Shown here in pieces: positions 35,018 through 45,329 of a DNA stretch of 64,000 bases. The notes below the pieces were generated by a model that made no database searches, had not been told where the DNA came from, and was given only the letters and a program-made list of their open reading frames with translations. This DNA is from Beta vulgaris subsp. vulgaris (Eukaryota; Streptophyta; Magnoliopsida; Caryophyllales; Amaranthaceae): positions 47,532,027 to 47,596,026 of the forward strand of contig NC_079205.1 of assembly GCF_026745355.1 (NCBI RefSeq). Direction: 5' to 3'. Made by a program: the position numbers and the translations under genes. Position 1 is the stretch's first letter. Each line of letters opens with the position of its first letter.

Positions 35018-35571
35018 CTCCCTCCCCATAATATAGTACTCACATTCTTTTTTTGGTGTCCCAAAATATTGTGCCTATTTTCTTTTTTATCTATTTGTTT
35101 GGACTAAATACTTCTCACTTATTACACAAACTTTCCAAGATACCCCTACTTTTCTCTCAAAGCATGTGACCCCATTTATTGCTTTACAAATTCCAAAGAA
35201 CATTTATTATCTTTTGATTTTGTTTAAAGAAAAAAGAAAATAAAGACCTAATTTGAATACAAAAGTATCAAAAAAGCACTTCATCAAATACATTTTTTTG
35301 GAAATCCTACTCCTCATTCTATTTTTCTTAATTGGTGCGAAAAATGAAAAGTGAACATTATATTATTAAGGAAAATGATATACATAGCCCTTAGGGCTAT
35401 ATATAAGGTGTTTAAAATGGAAATAAAATATTGAATCAAACATTTATTACCTCAATTGATGTGAAAATGTGTCTTGAATTCTTAATCTATTTCCATTTAA
35501 AGAAATGTATTAATGCTTATATGTAGTCCTTAGGGCTACATATAACATTACCCATTATTAAATGGAGGGAG
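35018..35571. mobile_element. Stowaway-like MITE with a second MITE inside
   Basis: The outer ends CTCCCTCCCCATAATATAG and ...AATGGAGGGAG are inverted and flanked by TA (35016-35017 and 35572-35573). Inside, at about 35367-35555, a second inverted pair is centred on the palindrome TAGCCCTTAGGGCTA-type sequence (35385-35399 and a relative at about 35527-35540), suggesting a MITE within a MITE. The inner boundaries are approximate. Confidence 0.6.
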
Positions 35572-35573
35572 TA

Positions 35574-37797
35574 ATTAGTTATTTGTCTTAACTCAATAAT
35601 CGAAAAGAATAGAATAATAATGTAACTTCCGAGATTGAGCACCATTGTTGAGCGATAAGCCATTAGTCCATCATTGCTCCAACCAACCTTTCATTTACAT
35701 AGCACCACTAACCACTACATCATCTTCTTCTTTATATTATTTTTGGTTTATTATAATAATATCTTATATTTATTATAAAATGTCAACTTGGCTCAATAAT
35801 GTCGTAAGGAACATAACATTAGCTAGCCATGTGCTTTTATGCAAACTAGGCGGCTGCATAATACCATTGGACGCAAAGCTACTTTGATTATCTTCGATTC
35901 TCCGGAATCATCCGCGAATGAAACGTCCATAACATAATAAATCATTCTACAATATTTTTATAACTAAAGTCCCCCGTTTAATTACTTAAAATAACTTCTT
36001 TTTTCGCGGGAATTACTAAGAATAACTTTGTTGCTTTTAAATGCGACAAAGAATGGGCATATCAGACATCAGTGAACATATATACTTTATTAACGCAAAC
36101 GCAAAGTCGGTGCATGCTTGATATGGTTGTTTAATCAAGGATTAATTAACTTAAATTAGGGGATATGCAATGTACGAATGAGAATCAAAAGTAAAGATTG
36201 AACTGATTAATGCATCTTACCAACTGATCGAGTTTCCTGGGGTAATACAAGTTACAAATACGAACTAATGCACTTCTTTTGTGGCGTATAATAGGGAAAA
36301 GGTTTGCTCTTTTTGTGGCTTGAAACCAAACAGATATGTGTGTGTGTGGTTATGCCTTTTGTCTCTTTTGGCTTTCAATCAAGAGTGTGGATCAAAAAAG
36401 GTTTTCTCTTCACACTCTATTAACTCCAAAATATGACACACGAAGAAAAGTTTAATAGGTAAGATGACGGAATGCATGAGTGAGTCATGGACATAGTGGA
36501 GGTATAAACTGGCACGAATTTGTTACATTTTGTCATTCCATTCTTGCCGATTAACCTTGCACAAAAGACCACATGTCACATTGGGGAATAAACTAAAACT
36601 GGTAGAACAGTACTGATTAGCTAATCTGAAAGTCGTGGCGTGAATGAACATTGCTCTAAAGTTAATTTATCCCATTATGAACATGCAGACTTAAAGAATT
36701 TATGAAAGAAGAAAATATCCCACAACCACAACCATGCCCAAGCCGGCTGGCGCTGGGTGAAGTGATTAGATTCTTTCCACTCAAACTTCAACAAACGTAT
36801 AAAGAAGGAAACTCTATATAAGGAAGGGAAAAAACCTTTAAACTAACAATATGGAACAACTAGCTTTTTGTTCTTTTGAAACACTTTTGGAGTGAGAAAA
36901 CTAACACTCTATTTATGCTAAAATTTGCCTCTTACGACAGAATTAAAGTTAGGGACGATTTAACCAGATTATGAATATGACAATGCAAGGAATGAATGCA
37001 AAGGGGAATAAAGGGATGAACACACAGAAACGGTGACGCGAAAAACCCCAATGAAGGTGGGTAAAAATCACGGGTGGAGATGGTTCCACCAATCGACTAT
37101 CAAGGACGGTCGTTCCAGTTGAGCGACAATCGTTACAACTTAAGTTGTTTCTCTAAGTACAAGTGTCAAATGTCGTCTAGTTGAATAATGATCCTTTTTC
37201 CTTGTCTTTTGTACATCATATGCCGTATCTTGCTTTTTCTGATTAAATGCACTATTAATTTCCTAAGCAATTACAATGGTAACCGCTTCTTGATTGTAGG
37301 AGATTCTTCTTATCAAAGCTCAACTGACGGATTCTACTTCCGTTCTTCACGTAATTGATTTTCTCCAACGGCTGCTTTAGCTGAATTATCGCCGGGTAAA
37401 ACACCTTCCTTTCTTGGACAATCGGTTACTGATTCTAGTTGACTTAATCTTCGCAACTTCCCGTCGCGTCTTAGTGTCAAAGTCGTTATGTCATCACGTC
37501 AATGTTATCCTGTAAAAATCAGCCATAACAGTTTGCCCTCAATTGTCGAAACGGGGTAATACAAAGACCATGAGACAATTGTTAAAAAATCAAAAAATCA
37601 TATAAAATTAAATGTCTGTAATGTGACCAAAATACTTAGCTAAAAAATCTTGAGCGATAGATAAGGAAAAAATACTACGGTGAAACCTAGATAAAAAATA
37701 CCCACAAGGCAACCCGAAGGTCACAACACAAAAAGATAACTTTAAAGAGCCGTTAATTTCTACCCGTTAACCTAGAGTGATGATTACTCTTGGGGGT
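35574..37797. other. Intergenic or LTR-like non-coding region
   Basis: No gene recognised. The position, downstream of a minus-strand Tat pol, is where the 3' LTR of that element would be expected. The region contains LTR-like text (GCGAAAAACCCCAATGAAGG near 37038), but I could not pair it with a second copy. Confidence 0.35.
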
Positions 37798-37974
37798 ATA
37801 AATACTGCGTGTGATTGAAATTCACTCCACCCAATCTTTATCTCTCTAAAGCAAAAATATTTTCACAACATTCACAAGTTTCTCCGCCTGAAAATCGATC
37901 TCTAGTGCCAGGTAAATTCCTATTGCTTGTTAATTTTTCTGTTTCGCACTTTCCTTTATTTTTCAATCGCGTCC
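37798..37974 (+). promoter_or_regulatory. Putative promoter and 5' UTR of the antisense ORF
   Basis: GGGGGTATAAATACTGCG gives a canonical TATA box at 37797-37804. About 175 bp of leader follows, containing a possible 5' UTR intron donor (CCAGGTAAATTCC near 37909-37920), before the ATG at 37975. Confidence 0.5.
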
Positions 37975-38490
37975 ATGGCCCCCAGTAGGCATAGTATTAG
38001 TACTTTTATGAAAAACCAGGAAAAGTTGAGAGGAAAGGAAAAGGTCATAGAAAAAAGGAGTGAAAACGAGGACGAACAATCGACCATGACTGAGGAAGAT
38101 ATGATGAGGTTCCTAGAGTTAGGAAACTTGCCTGTCGATACAGTCGTTAGAAACACAGAGTCGTCTGAGTTACAGGAGACATGCCCCACCACCTGGGTGG
38201 TGCTTTATGAATACCCTTTTATGATAGGTTTGAGGCTCCCTTTCTCCCCCCTAGCCAGAGACTTGATGCAGATCTATCAGATCAGCCCAGGGCAGATAAT
38301 GCCCCAAGTTTGGCGAATTCTGAGCGTCATCGACAGAGTGACGACATCATGGGAAGAAGCCTTTACTCTTCACGACCTCTTACTGTACCATGAAATTAGG
38401 GTTAAGGCCAAGAATAAGATAGCCCTTCATGCCAAAGCAAGATTAGAGCCTTTGGTCGGGGGAGTTCAATCAAACGATAGAGGATGGAAA

Positions 38491-39177
38491 TGAAGGATTT
38501 TGTTCTCGATCAAGTGTAATAAACTAAATAATATTAGGATAAAGTTATGGAGATAATATATTCAATAACGTTAGATGATCACAACGTTTTGCTAGAAGCT
38601 AATTGTAACTACTAGTGTTATTGGGTCCTATGAGGTCACACAAGTAATAACACTTGGATAATATCCAAACCCATTTGTGAAATGGGTTGGACGGTTTTAT
38701 GGTGGATGGAAAAGATGTGTAACATATGATTTTATTAGGCTCATAATGTATCACATTATGAGGCAAATAAAACCTCATGAAGTCTCACTTGTAACCTCTC
38801 CTATATACTAGGATTAGGAGTTACATAGTTGATGATCTTTTTGTGTGTCATCTTCTTAAGAGCAAAATCTGATTTTTCTCTCTAGTTTTCCTCCCATATT
38901 TTGGCCCTCATACACCACCAAAAGCAAGTGAGTTTGCCTCTCTTCCGTACTAGCATACGTGGTGATCCAAGTGTTGTTCGTGGACCAACATTAGAGGAAC
39001 GACGCTTGATGTTCTAAGGTGATCTCCACTAGATGTTTGGTGGACAAGAGGAACATACGCATCAAAGGTATAATTCTATACTTTTGTTTGATTCATACTA
39101 ATTTATGCAATGATCTTGGGATAGATGTACAAGTATATGATACTTGGTTTTTCGCATTATGCATCTAAGTTCTTACA
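38491..39177 (+). repeat. Copia 5' LTR
   Basis: 687 bp. From 38604 onward it is nearly identical to 42656-43230. A TATATA-type promoter region (CTCTCCTATATACTAGG near 38807) is present. The segment 38491-38603 has no counterpart at the 3' end because of the internal deletion. Confidence 0.88.
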
Positions 39178-39530
39178 GTGGTATCAGTTAGCCTATTGCA
39201 TAGATTAATATGATTATGTTGATGCATGTTTTACTTCATTTTTTAATTCAATTAAGGGAGGGCTTTATATGAGTTTATTTGCAAGATTATTATTGATATT
39301 AATTGATTGGAAACATAAAAATCGGATTTTTATGTATATAAACATATATATTATAGTCAAAATTGAAATCTCACATCACAAAATATCAGATTTTGTGTGT
39401 TAGTTTATGTTTTTTTTTAAAAAAAAAAAACAAAAATAATATGAACCTTAATTTTTTCCCCAAATCAATTTGTTGTAACTTCCATTCAATTATGTACAAG
39501 GGTTGTTGATAATTGAGAGGGAAGGGGGAA

Positions 39531-39782
39531 TGACCGCCGGAAATTCGCCGCAGTGGTGGCTGGCGTACCGCCGGCAAGTCGGCCGGCGTCGTGGTGTCGC
39601 GCGGGTTTCGCTGTGCGCTGGGCAGTTGATGTTGCCCGCGTGTGGCGCTGCGCAGCTAGCATAGGCTGCCGCCTGTGGTCGCCGGGGCCCATGCCAGCGA
39701 CGCGGTGCTGCCGGTGTTCTTGGTGGTCGCGGTGCTGGGCCGGCTGGGGTGGCAGTGCACACTACTGCCTTGGCAGCCCTGC
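39531..39782 (+). other. GC-rich block in Copia leader
   Basis: About 250 bp of strongly GC-rich DNA (CCGCCGGCAAGTCGGCCGG, GCCGGGGCCCATGCC) in an otherwise AT-rich element, between the primer site and gag. Open frames occur in several registers because of the composition, but none has a recognisable domain. Confidence 0.7.
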
Positions 39783-41267
39783 TTTCTTTTTTTTTTGTTG
39801 TTTTTTAGTATATTCCAATATTGCAAATTGATTAATTAATGGTGATTAATTTTATATTTAAGTCATAATTGAATTAAAATAATGCGCTTTTAATTTATTA
39901 GTTAATTATATGTGATAATTGACTAGTTAATTTTAAAGGGGGTTACTAAGGAGTTAGTAACTATTTTTTTTATTATTTTATGATGTTAATTACATTTTAG
40001 GTTGTTAGTATTAATAGTTGATTAATTCTTCCATGCCTTTTTTGTGGTTAGTCATCATGTTAAGTTTTTTTTTTATATGATTAAATTATATGTGGTGCCT
40101 ACAATTGCTTTAATTTTTTCTTTAAGTTTAATATGATTAAATTTGTTAGATTAATATTTTAAAGCCTTTGTAAGACGAAATTCTAATATGATTAAATTTT
40201 GTCTTAAGGTACCAACCATAGGATTTAATGTGGATTAAATCTTCATGGTATTATTATGTTTTAAAGTTGTGAAAACATGATAATTTATTTTAATAGTTGA
40301 TTAAAAGGCATGTTTTATATATATATGATATTATGAATGCATGCGGTGACTAGTATGGCCCAAAACTTGGATAGAAAATACGATCTGCGTATCGTTAATG
40401 TATTTTTGTAATCTAAATACGATCTACGCATCGTTGGTATTTTTGTAATATTTTAGTTTATAATTCCAAAAATATTTATTCAAGTATTAATAAGAAGAAT
40501 GGTGATTAATCTTATCCTATGAAGCACAAGGATGGAGATCCATGGTGATTCAACAAGGGAGCCTAAAGAGTAGTCTTTAGGTTTAGGGGCCATACTAGGA
40601 TCACATTTTATTTTATGCATTTAAATATTGCTTTTAAATGCTTTCTAAGTTTATTATGCTTGTGATTTAATTATTTAATGTTCACTAGTAATTAAATCAA
40701 CATAATAATTTACTTAGGTCCCTTAAATAAAATATTGGGTTTTTGCTATTCCAAATAAACACCTACTAAAACTTGATCGTTAGTAATAGGTTCTGCCAAA
40801 GCAGAGTGTTACTTTCAATCTTGGGCTAAGTAGAGTAAATTTCCGAAATTTGCAAGTTTAGTTTGGTTTGGCCCAACAAAATCATCAAAACGGTTTTGGA
40901 TTTTGTAGCAAAGTTTATGTGTTTTTGTGTTTGGGTGACATGCTCTGTCTAGGATTAGGAAGGCTCTCCCCAATGTTGTGGGTAACTTCCTTACCTGGGA
41001 GCGTAATCATCTTAGCAAACACCCATTAACTAAGATTACAAAGTTGTAATTAGTAAAGGAGTTTACTTACCTTTTAAACTTGGTTTTAAGTTGAGGCCAA
41101 AGTCCACTTATAAATCATGTTTGATAGGATCTTAGAACCACTTGATTCAAAAAGAGGACACATTAAATTTGGTCAAGTGCATAGCTTTTATTTTAAAGTG
41201 TTTAAAATTTGTTAAAAGCTATTATGATAAACATACTTATTACTTTTGCATCTTCTATGTAGATATC

Positions 41268-42135
41268 ATGTCTGGTAACAACAATAATTCACCTTTTAAC
41301 TTACGTTCAATCCTTGAGAAGGATAAATTGAACGGGAACAACTTCCTTGATTGGGAAAGGAATCTAAGAATTGTTCTTAGGTCCGAAGGTCGAGAGGATG
41401 TTCTTGAAACCCCGATCCCAGTTTTAACTACTACCTCACTGATGCTGAAAAGAGGCCCATAAGGCCGTTGCAGAAAGGTCAGTAATTGTTACTTGCCTTA
41501 TGCTAGCGGCTATGGAACCAAGCCTTCAAAAGAGGTTTGCAAGCTTGGATGCCTATAGCATTATCCGACAGTTGAAAACCATGTTTCAACAACAAGCTCG
41601 GATAGAGAGGTATGAAACTCACAAGGCTATTCTTGAGTGTGCGTTAGTTGAAGGCAAGCCGGTCGCCACTCATGTCTTCGAAATGATTGGTTATTTCGAG
41701 CCATGGAGAGGTTGGGCTTTCCTTATAGCCAAGAGTTGGCTACTGACATCATTCTCACTCACTTCATGAGGGTTCAATACGTTTCGTTGAATTCAATATG
41801 AATGGGGTGTCGAAAACCCTTGCTGAGTTACATGGGATGCTCATGACTGCCGAGCAAAACATCACTATTGACCTAAGAAGGAAGTTCTTATGGTTCAAAA
41901 GGGGAAGGATTTTAAGAAGGAATGGGCTGGCAAGAAAAAGCAAGATAAGGGCAAGCAAGTTGCCACTAAGACTGTTGGTAAGCCACAGGCAAAGGCAAAG
42001 CCAAAGGTGGCCGCAAATGCCAAGTGCTTCTATTGTGATCAAATAGGTCATTGGAAGCGTAACTGCCCGAAGTACTTGAAGGATAAGAAGTCTGGGGCTT
42101 TTCTTCAGGTATCTATGTCATTGACATTAATTTAG
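41268..42135 (+). pseudogene. Copia gag polyprotein remnant
   Basis: Starts at ATG 41268 (MSGNNNNSPFNLRSIL), followed by the gag signature LNGNNFLDWERNLRIVL. After a frameshift come MEPSLQKRFASLDAYSI and QQQARIERYETHKAIL, then an AELHGML stretch. A zinc knuckle CFYCDQIGHWKRNC (C-x2-C-x4-H-x4-C) lies near 42026-42067, followed by PKYL. At least three frameshifts or stops separate these blocks, so no functional capsid protein can be made. Confidence 0.9.
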
Positions 42136-42655
42136 CAACCTCTACTTCTTGGGTATTTGATACCGGTTGTGTTTCTCACATTACTTCGAATGTGCAGGGA
42201 CTAAGAAGGAGTAGAACCTTGGCTAAAGGAGAGGTGGAACTGCGAGTTGGAAATGGTGCAAGAGTTGCGCCGTTGCAGTTGGGACTTATAGTCTACCTTT
42301 GCCTTCTGGATTAATATTAGAGCTTAATAATTGTTATTAGTTCCTGCTATTATCAAAAACATTATTTCTATTCCTGTTTTGGATAATGAAGGGTTTTCAT
42401 TTACAATTGAGAAATGTTGTTTCTCTGTTTATTTGAATTCAATATTTTATGCTACTACTAAGAGGTCTAATGGTCTATATTTCCTAGACTTTGAGCCATT
42501 TGATGTGTGTGAATCATGTTTAATGGGTAAAATGACAAAGTCACCTTTTACGGAAAAGGGTGAAAGGGCCAGTGATCTATTGGGCCTAATACATACTGAT
42601 GTATGTGGACCAATAAGCACAAAAGCTAGGGGAGGGTTTGGACTAATATGATTGG
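42136..42655 (+). pseudogene. Copia protease and integrase N-terminus remnant
   Basis: SWVFDTGCVSHI (near 42146-42185) is the aspartic protease active-site region, with D-T-G-C in place of the usual D-T/S-G-A/C-S. Downstream are the GAG-pre-integrase end CESCLMGKMTKSPF and the integrase opening LIHTDVCGP (near 42586-42612). The frame stops at 42651, where deletion fuses it to the 3' LTR. Confidence 0.85.
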
Positions 42656-43230
42656 GCCAACTACTAGTATTATTGGGTCCTATGAGGTCACACAAGTAAT
42701 AACACTTGGATAATATCCAAACCCATTTGTGAAATGGGTTGGACGGTTTTATGGTGGATGTAAAAGATGTGTAACTTATGAGTTTATTAGGCTCATAATG
42801 TATCACATTATGAGGCAAATAAAACCTCATGAAGTCTCACTTGTAACCTCTCCTATATACTAGGATTAGGAGTTACATAGTTGATGATCCTTTTGTGTGT
42901 CATTTTCTTAAGAGAAAAATATGATTTTTCTCTCTAGTTTTCCTCCCATATTCCGGCCCTCATATACCACCAAAAGCAAGTGAGTTTGCCTCTCTTCCGT
43001 ACTAGCATACGTGGTGATCCAAGTGTTGTTCGTGGCTCAACATTAGAGGAACGGCGCTTGACGTTCTAAGGTGATCTCCACTAGATGTTTGGTGGACAAG
43101 AGGAACATACGCATCAAAGGTATAATTCTATACTATTGTTTGATTCATACTAATTTATGCAATGATCTTGGGGATAGATGTACAAGTATATGATACTTGG
43201 TTTCCCGCATTATGCATCTAAGTTCTTACA
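42656..43230 (+). repeat. Copia 3' LTR (start deleted)
   Basis: 575 bp matching 38604-39177 with few differences, ending TTCTTACA at 43230. The low divergence suggests a fairly recent insertion. Confidence 0.92.
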
Positions 43231-44626
43231 GGAAGAACAGATACGTTTTCGTGAAGAAATCGTCTCTAGGGGAAGCTGGAAAATCCCTAATTGTTGGTTG
43301 GAACACAAAAGGTTTGTTTAATTTCAATCGTTTTTTCCTTTACGTCGTGTCGTTAACACCACTCTTACATCGTTTCTTCTGCAGGTCTGAACCCAGAATT
43401 ACTAACGCATTGCGACGAGTCTCAGAGTCTCTGTGACAAATTCCTGGAGACGCCAGAAGAAGACAGACAATTCAGACGAATCCTATTTGCCAACCAAGAC
43501 GGCTGCTCATCTATGGCATCTGGTAAATTTGCCTTTTCCCTCTGATTTAGGTTCTAAGGACATCAGAATATCCTAACGACTAACGCTTGCTGACAGGTTC
43601 ATCGCAGTCACGTCCTAGAGGAAGTATGAACAACCAGGCGTTAGCAGAGTTGCTGCGCAAACGCAAGAGGGAATCTGCTACCGACATTGTGTCTGTGTCG
43701 ACGACGTCGACGAAGAAAGACACCACAGTCGTCATCCATCTGGACGACGAATAAGAGATTGCGCCAAAGACGCACAAAACTAAGTTCCTGGCCCCTCTTG
43801 ACAATGGTGGGCCATCATACACTATGACCGTCCCCAACGACTTTATGTCGTTAGAAAGGTCAATATGGCCGCAGGCCAACAGATTCCTCTTTCCTAACGC
43901 TGAGGAGAGGATAAGGGAGCACACCCTCCCTCGCATGATGTCGGACGGCTTGGAGCTTCTCTTCCAGGTAAGGTCGCTTGGTCTAACTATGGTCGTTACG
44001 TCGTTTAACAACAATTTTAAAATTACGAACTGACACGTATCTTTTCTCTTTTGCACAGTCATGACAGCATCTCCTTATGGCTAAGAGGGAGATGTCGACA
44101 CTGCTGAAAGGTCATCAGACCATGAAGCAGAGGGTTGACAAAGCTGAATCGGACGTAAAGTCCAAAGAATCTGAGGTGGAGTCTTACAATGCGACCATAA
44201 AGAACATGGAGGAGACTCTGAAGAAGAATGGAGAGGAACTGGAGCAAATAAGAGAGAAAGCAACTAAGTTAGAAGAATCGTCGCGTCGAGAGATCCAGGC
44301 TCTCCAAGCGAGCGTTGACGCACAAAAGAACGAACTGGACTTGCTCGAGGCTAAGGTGACCACTAGGGTCAGGGCTAAGCTCATGTACCAGTTCTTAATG
44401 AAGAAGACGACATCGTGGATGCCGCAAAAAGACATAGACCTCTACCTTCAATATATGGGAGCAATGAAGGATTTGATGCATGGATGAGGATGACTTGTCT
44501 GTGACGGCAGATTCTCCGCCAAAGATGGATGAGAACGCTCCATCCTGCGCTGGCTTCATTGCGTCGGACGTGCCGCCCGACCCAGAGACCGAGAAGGAAG
44601 CCGTTCCTCCGCTGCGGTGTCACTAG

Positions 44627-45329
44627 AGAAGGAGACTAACAAGAATCTGGACGCTTAGTCTTTATTTGTTTTTCATCATGCCCCTTTGTTTTAGTCTTTT
44701 TAGAATATTATCAAACTTTACTTTGGGTCACTCAAGGGAGTGACTTTACCTTTTGTACTTTTGGGTCACTCACGGGAGTGACCATAACTTTTGACAACTG
44801 TGTGTTTTTGAGTTAATTTTATGTTTTTCATTCGTGTGAAATGCGTGCGTTTTCTGTCGTTATTCTGATGTTGTAAGGACATGGCCAGACGCTTAGTCAG
44901 CCTTCATTGGTCGTTCAGACGAAATGTTTGGACTTAGAAACTTAGAACATATGTAAAAAAACATATAAACACTTACATGTGACTGCTAGGAAAGTAGTTG
45001 GAACATTGCAGACAATCGTGGAACTTAATGGCAAGACATCCGTCGTGATACATTTATTGAAGCAAGGAAAAACTAAAAGGTTGTAGGTAGTGACGACGTC
45101 AATTTTATTTTACTGCGTAATAAAGGAAAAGTCTACTTGTCGCGTCGTGAGACCGTTGCGACGCTATTGACACAGATGGGAGTGACTTTCCTGAAAGACA
45201 ACAAAACACAGTGAGATAACACTAAGGTCGCTAACAACTAGCGACGTTGACATGATAGCAGTGTCATATATTTCTTACATATTGTATAGATAACGTAATA
45301 AATAAATTAGCTAGAAGAAATACTACTTA
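44627..45329. other. Spacer between antisense ORF and Tat pol
   Basis: Contains a short duplicated phrase GGGTCACTCA(A/C)GGGAGTGAC at 44726-44744 and 44764-44782, with dyad symmetry (CACT/AGTG), possibly part of the 3' end of the convergent transcripts. No gene seen. Confidence 0.45.

Larger units (their letters stand above)
38491..43230 (+). mobile_element. Ty1/Copia retrotransposon, internally deleted
   Basis: The 5' LTR runs 38491-39177 (TGAAGG...TTACA). A 3' LTR (42656-43230) lacks about the first 113 bp. The initiator-Met type primer-binding site TGGTATCAGTTAG follows the 5' LTR. The flanking 5-mers are GGAAA (38486-38490) and GGAAG (43231-43235), a one-base-diverged target duplication. 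Removing the element rejoins the host ORF in frame (GWK followed by NRYVFV). Gag, protease and the start of integrase remain. The rest of integrase, reverse transcriptase and RNase H are deleted together with the start of the 3' LTR. Confidence 0.93.
37975..44626 (+). pseudogene. Intron-containing gypsy-transposon extra ORF (split by Copia)
   Basis: Coding segments are 37975-38490, continuing at 43236-43311 after the Copia insertion, then 43385-43522, 43597-43967, and from 44059 to a stop near 44626. Each border past the Copia is GT-AG. The N-terminal part (LPFSPLARDLMQIYQISPGQ, then WRILSVID) resembles the 'putative gypsy type transposon' domain (PF04195). Exon 3 is basic, then carries PNDFMSLERSIWPQANRFLFP. 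The last exon is a long coiled coil (Lys/Glu-rich, MAKREMSTLL to DLYLQYMG). Damage includes an in-frame TAA near 43752, a frameshift at the last acceptor and another near 44480. It is convergent with the minus-strand Tat pol. Tat-lineage elements are known to carry antisense ORFs between pol and the 3' LTR, and this fits. Function is unknown. Confidence 0.7.

Noticed and set aside
39490..39831. Several open frames in the GC-rich Copia leader
   Set aside because: High GC lowers stop frequency in all frames; no motif or gag similarity, and they overlap each other on both strands.
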